DNA from: Hippophae tibetana
Lineage: Eukaryota; Streptophyta; Magnoliopsida; Rosales; Elaeagnaceae
DNA length: 64,000 nucleotides
NCBI GenBank assembly: GCA_037013495.1
Contig: CM072801.1
Location: 105,221,816-105,285,815 of the forward strand
Direction: 5' to 3'
Every line of letters starts with the position of its first letter. The stretch's first letter is position 1. The notes beneath the pieces were generated by a model. That model had not been told where the DNA came from, did no database searches, and worked only from the letters and a program-made list of their open reading frames with translations. Below, one piece after another: positions 1-11,800 of the stretch. Made by a program: the position numbers and the translations under genes.

Positions 1-48
1 CAAATTGAAATAAGTTTAGATTTGATATTTTATAATAGTCGTTTTGAT

Positions 49-148
49 GTATGTGTTAAAAGTTATAACAGTTTAAATTTGGAACCTCAATACATAATTT
101 ATTTTTTTTAAATTACGAACTCCAGAAATTTTGTTGTGTTTTATTCAG
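49..148 (+). other. Intron-like segment (5' GTATGT, branch-like TACGAAC, 3' TTCAG)
   Basis: The string has GTATGT at 49-54, TACGAAC at 114-120, a T-rich tract, and TATTCAG ending at 148. TACGAAC differs from the classical TACTAAC branch sequence at one base, and its A at 119 lies 29 bases from the AG, a normal spacing. Composition flips from T-rich before the AG to A/purine-rich after it, as at real acceptors in AT-rich genomes. Equivalent segments of about 97-102 bp occur in most monomers (for example 8993-9089 and 14163-14264). The 5' part varies between GTATGT, GTATGA and GTACGA, and the 652 bp subtypes lose the AG (TTCGGGATC). No transcript evidence exists, so this could be chance in an AT-rich repeat. 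Confidence 0.3.
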
Positions 149-2273
149 GATCAAAGATTGGTTGAACGCCGAAAACAAAGAACATGAAAATTATACAGTG
201 AATTAAAAGAAAAGTACGAAATGAAATGCAAATAAGAAAATAATGACAACAAAATCAAAAGAAAACAAAAGACTTGTAGAAATAGTTGTTTCTTTAATTG
301 TGGTTTGGACCAAAAGAATGCAAAAAACAATAAAATGGAAACCTTTAGTAAATCTAATATATTAAGATAGATATTCTATTTTGGGCAACCAAGGTTTCGA
401 TACCAAATGATACGGACCTTTTATGCGGACCATTTTGGAAACCATGCACTCAAAGGAATGAGAAAGATTGAATTTCTAAGATCATTGTTAATATAATCAA
501 ATGTGAACAATTAAGAACACGATTAGAAAACCACGCAAAAATGTGAGACCAAACTATTAGAGTCGGAAAGTAGTGTAAGCCATGGAATTTGGGTTCTAAA
601 AAATGGAAAATTGAACTATTTTTTACTTTATGTTTTTGCAAATTGAAATGAGTTTAGATTTGATATTTAATAATAGTCGTTTTGATGTATGACTTAAAAG
701 TTATAACAGTTTAATGTTGGAACCTCAATTCATAATTTCTTTTTTTTAAATTACGAACTCCAGAAATTTTGTTGTTTTTTATTCAGGATCAAAGATTGGT
801 TGAACGCCGAAAACAAAGAACATGAAAATTATACAGTGAATTAAAAGAAAAGTACGAAATGAAATGCAAATAAGAAAATAATGACAATAAAATCAAAAGA
901 AAACAAAAGACTTGTAGAAATAGTTGTTTCTTTAATTGTGGTTTGGACCAAAAGAATGCAAAAAACAATAAAATGGAAACCTTTAGTAAATCTAATATAT
1001 TAAGATAGATATTCTATTTTGGGCAACCAAGGTTTCGATACCAAATGATACGGACCTTTTATGCGGACCATTTTGGAAACCATGCACTCAAAGGAATGAG
1101 AAAGATTGAATTTCTAAGATCATGGTTAATATAATCAAATGTGAACAATTAAGAACACGATTAGAAAACCACGCAAAAATGTGAGACCAAACTATTAGAG
1201 TCGGAAAGTAGTGTAAGCCATGGAATTTGGGTTCTAAAAAATGGAAAATTGAACTATTTTTTACTTTATGTTTTTGCAAATTGAAATGAGTTTAGATTTG
1301 ATATTTAATAATAGTCGTTTTGATGTATGACTTAAAAGTTATAACAGTTTAAAGTTGGAACCTCAATTCATAATTTCTTTTTTTTAAATTACGAACTCCA
1401 GAAAATTTTTTGTTTTTTATTTAGTAGCAAAGATAGGTTGAACTGCGAAAACAAAAAACATGAAAATGATACACTGAATTCAAAGAAAAGTACGAAATGA
1501 AATGCAAATAAGAAAATAATGACAATAAAATCAAAAGAAAACAAAAGACTTGTAGAAATAGTTGTTTCTTTAATTGTGGTTTGGACCAAAAGAATGCAAA
1601 AAACAATAAAATGGAAACCTTTAGTAAATCTAATATATTAAGATAGATATTCTATTTTGGGCAACCAAGGTTTCGATACCAAATGATACGGACCTTTTAT
1701 GCGGACCATTTTGGAAACCATGCACTCAAAGGAATGAGAAAGATTGAATTTCTAAGATCATGGTTAATATAATCAAATGTGAACAATTAAGAACACGATT
1801 AGAAAACCACGAAAAATGTGAGACCAAACTATTAGAGTCGGAAAGTAGTGTAAGCCATAGAATTTGGGTTCTAAAAAATGGAAAATTGAACTATTTTTTA
1901 CTTTATGTTTTTGCAAATTGAAATGAGTTTAGATTTGATATTTAATAATAGTCGTTTTGATGTATGTGTTAAAAGTTATAACAGTTTAAATTTGGAACCT
2001 CAATACATAATTTATTTTTTTTAAATTACGAACTCCAGAAATTTTGTTGTGTTTTATTCAGGATCAAAGATTGGTTGAACGCCGAAAACAAAGAACATGA
2101 AAATTATACAGTGAATTAAAAGAAAAGTACGAAATGAAATGCAAATAAGAAAATAATGAAAACAAAATAAAAAGAAAACAAAAGACTTGTAGAAATAGTT
2201 GTTTCTTTAATTGTGATAAGGACCAAAAGAATGCAAAAAACAATAAAATGGAAACCTTTAGTAAATCTAATAT

Positions 2274-2291
2274 ATTAAGATAGATATTCTA
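2274..2291 (+). other. Diagnostic 15 bp indel site separating short and long monomer classes
   Basis: Short-class monomers read TAAATCTAATATATTAAG here. Long-class monomers (for example at 14467-14499) carry 15 extra bases after TAAATCTA. The size accounts for the 638 versus 653 bp difference. Fifteen is a multiple of three, so a plus-strand frame running through this site keeps its phase. Short-class units then read AAGATAGATATTC, as do A-type long units, whereas B- and C-type units read AAGAGAGATATAC or AAGCGAGATATAC. The direction of change, loss or gain, cannot be settled without an outgroup. Confidence 0.9.
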
Positions 2292-3107
2292 TTTTGGGCA
2301 ACCAAGGTTTCGATACCAAATGATACGGACCTTTTATGCGGACCATTTTGGAAACCATGCACTCAAAGGAATGAGAAAGATTGAATTTCTAAGATCATGG
2401 TTAATATAATCAAATGTGAACAATTAAGAACACGATTAGAAAACCACGCAAAAATGTGAGACCAAACTATTAGAGTCGGAAAGTAGTGTAAGCCATGGAA
2501 TTTGGGTTCTAAAAAATGGAAAATTGAACTATTTTTTACTTTATGTTTTTGCAAATTGAAATGAGTTTAGATTTGATATTTAATAATAGTCGTTTTGATG
2601 TATGACTTAAAAGTTATAACAGTTTAAAGTTGGAACCTCAATTCATAATTTCTTTTTTTTAAATTACGAACTCCAGAAAATTTTTTGTTTTTTATTTAGT
2701 AGCAAAGATAGGTTGAACTGCGAAAACAAAAAACATGAAAATGATACAGTGAATTCAAAGAAAAGTACGAAATGAAATGCAAATAAGAAAATAATGAAAA
2801 CAAAATAAAAAGAAAACAAAAGACTTGTAGAAATAGTTGTTTCTTTAATTGTGATAAGGACCAAAAGAATGCAAAAAACAATAAAATGGAAAAATTTAGT
2901 AAATCTAATATATTAAGATAGATATTCTATTTTGGGCAACCAAGGCTTCGATACCAAATGATACGGATCTTTTATGCGGACCATTTTGGAAACCATGAAC
3001 TCAAAGGAATGAGAAAGATTGAATTGCTAAGAACATGGTTAATATAATCAAATTTGAACAATTAAGAACACGATTAGAAAACCACGCAAAAATGTGAGAC
3101 CAAACTA

Positions 3108-3130
3108 TTACACTTCGGAAAGTAGTGTAA
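3108..3130 (+). repeat. Perfect 7 bp inverted repeat with 9-base loop, found in a subset of monomers
   Basis: TTACACT at 3108-3114 and AGTGTAA at 3124-3130 are exact reverse complements around the loop TCGGAAAGT. The same hairpin occurs at 3747-3769, 5662-5684, 8862-8884, 9497-9519, 12091-12113, 30991-31013, 33592-33614, 35508-35530, 52179-52201, 61192-61214 and 63800-63822; the four from 30991 to 52179 have TCGGAGAGT in the loop. All other monomers keep the right arm but have TTAGAGTCGG or TTAGACGTCGG on the left, which destroys the pairing. It could extrude as a small cruciform or fold in RNA; no function is shown. Confidence 0.8.
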
Positions 3131-6100
3131 GCGATGGAATTTGGGTTCTAAAAAGTGGACAACTGAACTATTTTTGACTTTATGTTTTTGCAAATTGAAA
3201 TAAGTTTAGATTTGATATTTTATAATAGTCGTTTTGATGTATGACTTAAAAGTTATAACAGTTTAAAGTTGGAACCTCAATTCATAATTTATTTTTTTTA
3301 AATTACGAACTCCAGAAATTTTGTTGTTTTTTATTCAGGAGCAAATATAGGTTGAACTGCGAAAACAAAAAACATTAAAATGATACAGTGAATTCAAAGA
3401 AAAGTACGAAATGAAATGCAAATAAGAAAATAATGAAAACAAAATAAAAAGAAAACAAAAGACTTGTAGAAATAGTTGTTTCTTTAATTGTGATAAGGAC
3501 CAAAAGAATGCAAAAAACAATAAAATGGAAAATTTTAGTAAATCTATTATATTAAGATAGATATTCTATTTTGGGCAACCAAGGCTTCGATACCAAATGA
3601 TACGGATCTTTTATGCGGACCATTTTGGAAACCATGAACTCAAAGGAATGAGAAAGATTGAATTGCTAAGAACATGGTTAATATAATCAAATTTGAACAA
3701 TTAAGAACACGATTAGAAAACCACGCAAAAATGTGAGACCAAACTATTACACTTCGGAAAGTAGTGTAAGCGATGGAATTTGGGTTCTAAAAAGTGGACA
3801 ACTGAACTATTTTTGACTTTATGTTTTTGCAAATTGAAATAAGTTTAGATTTGATATTTTATAATAGTCGTTTTGATGTATGTGTTAAAAGTTATAACAG
3901 TTTAAATTTGGAACCTCAATACATAATTTATTTTTTTTAAATTACGAACTCCAGAAATTTTGTTGTGTTTTATTCAGGATCAAAGATTGGTTGAACGCCG
4001 AAAACAAAGAACATGAAAATTATACAGTGAATTAAAAGAAAAGTACGAAATGAAATGCAAATAAGAAAATAATGACAACAAAATCAAAAGAAAACAAAAG
4101 ACTTGTAGAAATAGTTGTTTCTTTAATTGTGGTTTGGACCAAAAGAATGCAAAAAACAATAAAATGGAAACCTTTAGTAAATCTAATATATTAAGATAGA
4201 TATTCTATTTTGGGCAACCAAGGTTTCGATACCAAATGATACGGACCTTTTATGCGGACCATTTTGGAAACCATGCACTCAAAGGAATGAGAAAGATTGA
4301 ATTTCTAAGATCATTGTTAATATAATCAAATGTGAACAATTTAGAACACGATTAGAAAACCACGCAAAAATGTGAGACCAAACTATTAGAGTCGGAAAGT
4401 AGTGTAAGCCATGGAATTTGGGTTCTAAAAAATGGAAAATTGAACTATTTTTTACTTTATGTTTTTGCAAATTGAAATGAGTTTAGATTTGATATTTAAT
4501 AATAGTCGTTTTGATGTATGACTTAAAAGTTATAACAGTTTAATGTTGGAACCTCAATTCATAATTTCTTTTTTTTAAATTACGAACTCCAGAAATTTTG
4601 TTGTTTTTTATTCAGGATCAAAGATTGGTTGAACGCCGAAAACAAAGAACATGAAAATTATACAGTGAATTAAAAGAAAAGTACGAAATGAAATGCAAAT
4701 AAGAAAATAATGACAATAAAATCAAAAGAAAACAAAAGACTTGTAGAAATAGTTGTTTCTTTAATTGTGGTTTGGACCAAAAGAATGCAAAAAACAATAA
4801 AATGGAAACCTTTAGTAAATCTAATATATTAAGATAGATATTCTATTTTGGGCAACCAAGGTTTCGATACCAAATGATACGGACCTTTTATGCGGACCAT
4901 TTTGGAAACCATGCACTCAAAGGAATGAGAAAGATTGAATTTCTAAGATCATGGTTAATATAATCAAATGTGAACAATTAAGAACACGATTAGAAAACCA
5001 CGCAAAAATGTGAGACCAAACTATTAGAGTCGGAAAGTAGTGTAAGCCATGGAATTTGGGTTCTAAAAAATGGAAAATTGAACTATTTTTTACTTTATGT
5101 TTTTGCAAATTGAAATGAGTTTAGATTTGATATTTAATAATAGTCGTTTTGATGTATGACATAAAAGTTATAACAGTTTAAAGTTGGAACCTCAATTCAT
5201 AATTTCTTTTTTTTAAATTACGAACTCCAGAAAATTTTTTGTTTTTTATTTAGTAGCAAAGATAGGTTGAACTGCGAAAACAAAAAACATGAAAATGATA
5301 CAGTGAATTCAAAGAAAAGTACGAAATGAAATGCAAATAAGAAAATAATGAAAACAAAATAAAAAGAAAACAAAAGACTTGTAGAAATAGTTGTTTCTTT
5401 AATTGTGATAAGGACCAAAAGAATGCAAAAAACAATAAAATGGAAAAATTTAGTAAATCTAATATATTAAGATAGATATTCTATTTTGGGCAACCAAGGC
5501 TTCGATACCAAATGATACAGATCTTTTATGCGGACCATTTTGGAAACCATGAACTCAAAGGAATGAGAAAGATTGAATTGCTAAGAACATGGTTAATATA
5601 ATCAAATTTGAACAATTAAGAACACGATTAGAAAACCACGCAAAAATGTGAGACCAAACTATTACACTTCGGAAAGTAGTGTAAGCGATGGAATTTGGGT
5701 TCTAAAAAGTGGACAACTGAACTATTTTTGACTTTATGTTTTTGCAAATTGAAATAAGTTTAGATTTGATATTTTATAATAGTCGTTTTGATGTATGACT
5801 TAAAAGTTATAACAGTTTAAAGTTGGAACCTCAATTCATAATTTATTTTTTTTAAATTACGAACTCCAGAAATTTTGTTGTTTTTTATTCAGGAGCAAAG
5901 ATAGGTTGAACACCGAAAACTAAAAACATGAAAATGATACAGTGAATTAAAAGAAAAGTACGAAATGAAATGCAAATAAGAAAATAACGACAACAAAATC
6001 AAAAGAAAACAAAAGACTTGTAGAAATAGTTGTTTCTTTAATTGTGATAAGGACCAAAAGAATGCAAAAAACAATAAACTGGAAAAATTTAGTAAATGTA

Positions 6101-7051
6101 ATATATTAAGATACATATTCTATTTTGGGCAACCAAGGCTTCGATACCAAATGATACGGATCTTTTATGCAGACCATTTTGGAAACCATGCCCTCAATGG
6201 AATGAGAAAGATTGAATTGCTAAGAACATGGTTAATATAATCAAATTTGAACAATTAAGAACACGATTAGAAAACCACGCAAAAATGTGAGACCAAACTA
6301 TTAGAGTCGGAAAGTAGTGTAAGCGATGGAATTTGGGTTCTAAAAAATGGAAAATTGAACTATTTTTTGCTTTATGTTTTTGCAAATTGAAATGAGTTTA
6401 GATTTGATATTTTATAATAGTCGTTTTGATGTATGACTTAAAAGTTATAACTGTTTAAAGTTGGAACCTCAATACATAATTTCCTTTTTTTAAAGTACGA
6501 ACTCCAGAAATTTTGTTGTTTTTTATTCAGGATCAAAGATTGGTTCAATGCCGAACACAAAGAAAAGGAAAATGATACATTGAATTAAAAGAAAGGTACG
6601 AAATGAAATGCAAATAAGAAAATTATAACAACAAAATCTAAAGAAAACAAAAGACTTGTAGAAATAGTTGTTTCTTTAATTGTGATAAGGACCAAAAGAA
6701 TGCAAAAAACAATAAAATGGAAACGTTTAGTAAATCCAAAATTCAAAAAATAGATATATTAAGAGAGATATACTATTTTGGACAACCAAGGCTACGATAC
6801 CAAATGATACGGATCTTTTATGCTGACCATTTTGGAAACCATGAACTCAAAGGAATGAGAAGGATTGAATTGCTAAGAACATGGTTAATATAATCAAATT
6901 TGAACAATTAAGAACACGATTAGAAAACCACGCAAAAATGTGAGACCAAACTAGTAGGCGTCGGAAAGTAGTGTAAGCGATGGAATTTGGGTCCTAAAAA
7001 GTTGACAAATGAACTATTTTTTACTTTATGTTTTTGCAAATTGAAATAAGT

Positions 7052-7066
7052 TTAGATTTGATGTAT
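7052..7066 (+). other. 22 bp deletion between TTTGAT microhomologies
   Basis: In the monomer starting at 7037 the usual tract between TTTAGATTTGAT and GTATGAC has lost 22 bp, leaving TTTGATGTATGAC. In intact monomers the hexamer TTTGAT occurs twice, 22 bp apart, so the deletion removes exactly one copy plus the spacer. This is the footprint expected of replication slippage or microhomology-mediated joining, and it explains the 615 bp length of this unit, the shortest in the window. Confidence 0.85.
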
Positions 7067-8594
7067 GACTCAAAAGTTATAACAGTTTAAAGTTGGAACC
7101 TAAATAAATAATTTCTTTTTTTTAAATTACGAACTCCAGAAGTTTTGTTCTTTTTTATTCAGGAGCAAAGATAGGTTGAACACCGAAAACAAAGAACATG
7201 AAAATGATACAGTGAATTAAAATAAAAGTACCAAATGAAATGAAAATAAGAAAATAATGACAACAAAATCTAAAGAAAACAAAAGACTTGTAGAAATAGT
7301 TGTTTCTTTAATTGTGATTTGGACCTAAAGAATGCAAAAAACAATAAAATGGAAACCTTTAGTAAATCTAATATATTAAGATAGATATTCTATTTTGGGC
7401 AACCAAGGCTTCGATACCAAATGATACGGATCTTTTTGCGTACCATTTTGGAAACCATGCACTCAAAGGAATGGGAAAGATTGAATTGCTAAGAACATGG
7501 TTAATATAATCAAATTTGAAGAATTAATAACACGATGAGAAAACCACGCAAAAATGTGAGACCAAACTATTAGAGTCGGAAAGTAGTGTAAGCGATGGAA
7601 TTTGGGTTCTTAAAAGTGGACAACTGAACTATTTTTGACTTTATGATTTTGCAAATTGAAATAAGTTTAGATTTGATATTTTATAATAGTCGTTTTGATG
7701 TATGACTTAAAAGTTATAACAGTTTAAAGTAGGAACCTAAATACATAATTTATTTTTTTTAAATTTCGAACTCCAGAAATTTTGTTGTTTTTTATTCAGG
7801 ATCAAAGATTGGTTGAACGCCGAAAACAAAGAACATGAAAATTATACAGTGAATTAAAAGAAAAGTACGAAATGAAATGAAAATAAGAAAATAATGACAA
7901 CAAAATCAAAAGAAAACAAAAGACTTGTAGAAATAGTTGTTTCTTTAATTGTGGTTTGGACCAAAAGAATGCAAAAAACAATAAAATGGAAACCTTTAGT
8001 AAATCTAATATATTAAGATAGATATTCTATTTTGGGCAACCAAGGCTTCGATACCAAATGATATGGACCTTTTATGCGGACCATTTTGGAAACCATGCAC
8101 TCAAAGGAATGAGAAAGATTGAATTGCTAAGAACATGGTTAATATAATCAAATTTGAAAAATTAAGAACACGATTAGAAAACCACGCAAAAATGTGAGAC
8201 CAAACTATTAGACGTCGGAAAGTAGTGTAAGTGATGGAATTTGGGTTCTACAAAGTTGACAAATGAACTATTTTTTACTTTAGGTTTTTGCAAATTGAAA
8301 TAAGTTTAGATTTGATATTTTATAATAGTCGTTTTGATGTATGACTCTAAAGGTATAACAGTTTAAAGTTGGAACCTCAATAAATAATTTCTTTTTTTTA
8401 AATTACGAACTCCAGAAATTTTGTTCTTTTTTATTCAGGAGCAAAGATAGGTTGAACACCGAAAACAAAGAACATGATAATGATACAGTGAATTAAAAGA
8501 AAAGTACGAAATGAAATGCAAATAAGAAAATAATGACAACAAAATATAAAGAAAACAAAGGACTTGTAGAAATATTTGTTTCTTTAATTATGAT

Positions 8595-8801
8595 TTGGAC
8601 GAAAAGAATGCAAAAAACAATAAAATGGAAAACTTTATTAAATCGAAAATTCAAAAAATAGATATATTAAGATATATATTCTATTTTGGGCAACCAAGGC
8701 TTCGATACCAAATGATACAGATCTTTTATGCGGACCATTTTGGAAACCATGAACTCAAAGGAATGAGAAAGGTTGAATTGCTAAGAACATGGTTAATATA
8801 A
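8595..8801 (+). other. Longest variant of the repeat frame, 68 codons, only with a TTG start
   Basis: In the monomer at 8291 the stop that closes A-type units (AAGATAG) reads AAGATAT, joining the upstream and downstream parts of the repeat frame. The frame is open for 68 codons from a TTG and has an internal ATG at 8625, giving about 58 codons. Landmarks NFIKSKIQKI, YFGQPRLRYQ and ELLRTWLI are present. The near-identical unit at 11521 keeps the TAG, so this opening is a single private substitution and not a conserved feature. A eukaryotic TTG start is unlikely, so this is not called as a gene. Confidence 0.3.
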
Positions 8802-11800
8802 TCAAATTTCAACAATTAAAAACACGATTAGAAAACCACGCAAAAATGGGAGACCAAACTATTACACTTCGGAAAGTAGTGTAAGCGATGGAATTTGGGT
8901 TCTAAAAAGTGGACAACTGAACTATTTATTACTTTATGTTTTTGCAAATTGAAATGAGTTTAGATTTGATATTTTATAATAGTCGTTTTGATGTATGTGT
9001 TAAAAGTTATAACAGTTTAAAGTTGGAACCTCAATAAATAATTTGTTTTTAAATTACGAACTCCAGAAATTTTGTTGTTTTTTATTTAGGAGCAAAGATA
9101 GGTTGAACACCGAAAACAAAGAACATGAAAATGATACAGTGAATTAAAATAAAAGTACGAAATGAAATGAAAATAAGAAAATAATGACAACAAAATCTAA
9201 AGAAAACAAAAGACTTGTAGAAATAGTTGTTTCTTTAATTGTGATTTGGACCTAAAGAATGCAAAAAACAATAAAATGGAAACCTTTAGTAAATCTAATA
9301 TATTAAGATAGATATTCTATTTTGGGAAACCAAGGCTTCGATACCAAATGATACGGATCTTTTTGCGTACCATTTTGGAAACCATGCACTCAAAGGAATG
9401 GGAAAGATTGAATTGCTAAGAACATGGTTAATATAATCAAATTTGAACAATTAAGAACACGATTAGAAAACCACGCAAAAATGGGAGACCAAACTATTAC
9501 ACTTCGGAAAGTAGTGTAAGCGATGTAATTTGGGTTCTAAAAAGTGGACAACTGAACTATTTATTACTTTATGTTTTTGAAAATTGAAATGAGTTTAGAT
9601 TTGATATTTTATAATAGTCGTTTTGATGTATGTGTTAAAAGTTATAACAGTTTAAAGTTGGAACCTCAATAAATAATTTTTTTTTAAATTACGAACTCCA
9701 GAAATTTTGTTGTTTTTTATTTAGGAGCAAAGATAGGTTGAACACCGAAAACAAAGAACATGAAAATGATACAGTGAATTAAAATAAAAGTACGAAATGA
9801 AATGAAAATAAGAAAATAATGACAACAAAATCTAAAGAAAACAAAAGACTTGTAGAAATAGTTGTTTCTTTAATTGTGATTTGGACCTAAAGAATGCAAA
9901 AAACAATAAAATGGAAACCTTTAGTAAATCTAATATATTAAGATAGATATTCTATTTTGGGCAACCAAGGCTTCGATACCAAATGATACGGATCTTTTTG
10001 CGTACCATTTTGGAAACCATGAAATCAAAGGAATGGGAAAGATTGAATTGCTAAGAACATGGTTAATATAATCAAATTTGCACAATTAAGAACACGATTA
10101 GAAAACCACGCAAAAATGTGAGACCAAACTATTAGAGTCGGAAAGTAGTGTAAGCGATGGAATTTGGGTTCTAAAAAGTGGACAACTGAACTATTTATTA
10201 CTTTATGTTTTTGCAAATTGAAATGAGTTTAGATTTGATATTTTATAATAGTCGTTTTGATGTATGACTTAAAAGTTATAACAGTTTAAAGTTGGAACCT
10301 CAATACATAATTTCTTTTTTTTAAATTACGAACTCCATAAATTTTGTTGTTTTTTATTCAGGATCAAAGATTGGTTCAACGCCGAAAACAAAGAAAAGGA
10401 AAATGATACATTGAATTAAAAGAAAGGTACGAAATGAAATGCAAATAAGAAAATTATAACAACAAAATCTAAAGAAAACAAAAGACTTGTAGAAATAGTT
10501 GTTTCTTTAATTGTGATAAGGACCAAAAGAATGCAAAAAACAATAAAATGGAAACGTTTAGTAAATCCAAAATTCAAAAAATAGATATATTAAGAGAGAT
10601 ATACTATTTTGGACAACCAAGGCTACGATACCAAATGATACGGATCTTTTATGCCGACCATTTTGGAAACCATGACCTCAAAGGAATGAGAAGGATTGAA
10701 TTGCTAAGAACATGGTTAATATAATCAAATTTGAACAATTAAGAACACGATTAGAAAACCACGCAAAAATGTGAGACCAAACTATTATAGTCGGAAAGTA
10801 GTGTAAGCGATGGTATTTGGGTTCTAAAAAGTGGACAACTGAACTATTTTTTACTTTATGTTTGTGCAAATTGAAATAAGTTTAGATTTGATATTTTATA
10901 ATAGTCGTTTTGATGTATGACTTAAAAGTTATAACAGTTTAAAGTTGGAACCTCAATACATAATTTCTTTTTTTTAAATTACGAACTCCATAAATTTTGT
11001 TGTTTTTTATTCAGGATCAAAGATTGGTTCAACGCCGAAAACAAAGAAAAGGAAAATGATACATTGAATTAAAAGAAAGGTACGAAATGAAATGCAAATA
11101 AGAAAATTATGACAACAAAATCTAAAGAAAACCAAAGACTTGTAGAAATATTTGTTTCTTTAATTGTGATTTAGACCAAAAGAATGCAAAAAACAATAAA
11201 ATGGAAACGTTTAGTAAATCTAAAATTCAAAAAATAGATATATTAAGAGAGATATACTATTTTGGGCAACCAAGGCTACGATACCAAATGATACGGATCT
11301 TTTATGCGGACCATTTTGCAAACAATGAACTCAAAGGAATGAGAAAGATTGAATTGCTAAGAACATGGTTAATATAATCAAATTTGAAAAATTAAGAACA
11401 CGATTAGAAAACCACGCAAAAATGTGAGACCAAACTATTAGACGTCGGAAAGTAGTGTAAGCGATGGAATTTGGGTCCTAAAAAGTTGACAAATGAACTA
11501 TTTTTTACTTTATGTTTTTGCAAATTGAAATAAGTTTAGATTTGATATTTTATAATAGTCGTTTTGATGTATGAATCTAAAGTTATAACAGTTTAAAGTT
11601 GCAACCTCAATAAATAATTTCTGTTTTTAAATTACGAACTACAGAAATTTTGTTCTTTTTTATTCAGGAGCAAAGATAGGTTGAACACCGAAAACAAAGA
11701 ACATGATAATGATACAGTGAATTAAAAGAAAAGTACGAAATGAAATGCAAATAAGAAAATAATGACAACAAAATATAAAGAAAACAAAGGACTTGTAGAA

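Larger units (their letters stand above)
1..6382 (+). repeat. Block 1: ten short-class monomers with an imperfect internal duplication
   Basis: Monomers start at 1, 639, 1277, 1914, 2552, 3191, 3830, 4468, 5106 and 5745, all 637-639 bp. Subtypes can be followed by private variants. GTATGTGTT with TTGTGTTTTATTC marks monomers 1, 1914 and 3830. TTTATTTAGTAGC marks 1277, 2552 and 5106. AGTAGTGTAAGCC, with a C where most monomers have G, is shared by most of the early units. Monomers at 3830 and 4468 repeat those at 1 and 639 almost base for base (offset 3,829 bp), after which 5106-6382 instead resembles 2552-3829. The block therefore looks like a six-monomer duplication whose second copy lost about two units. 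No gene is visible. Confidence 0.9.

Noticed and set aside
450-641. Minus-strand 63-codon open frame starting MQKHKVKNSS, found in dozens of monomers
   Set aside because: It occurs because one ancestral sequence is copied many times; subtypes disrupt it freely, there is no promoter or family match, and its number reflects repeat copy number and not conservation.
1421-1606. Minus-strand 61- and 66-codon frames rich in Phe, Leu and Ser that look like membrane segments
   Set aside because: They are the reverse strand of an A/purine-rich tract, so hydrophobic T-rich codons are a composition effect; subtypes break them.
2950-2975. Possible CENP-B box near GGCTTCGATACCAAATGATACGG
   Set aside because: The core needs TTCG, four bases, then A and CGGG at fixed spacing; here C is found where A is required and no CGGG follows. 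TTCGGAAAG in the hairpin also fails.
5889-6116. 75-codon minus-strand frame, the longest open frame seen
   Set aside because: It is the same hydrophobic reverse-strand frame lengthened by single private changes in one monomer; no independent support.
10374-10386. Match to an RNA polymerase III B-box (GGTTCAACGCC) in some monomers
   Set aside because: The degenerate nine-base consensus is expected by chance at this density, most subtypes read GGTTGAAC instead, and no A-box is found at the right distance upstream, so a tRNA or SINE origin is not supported.
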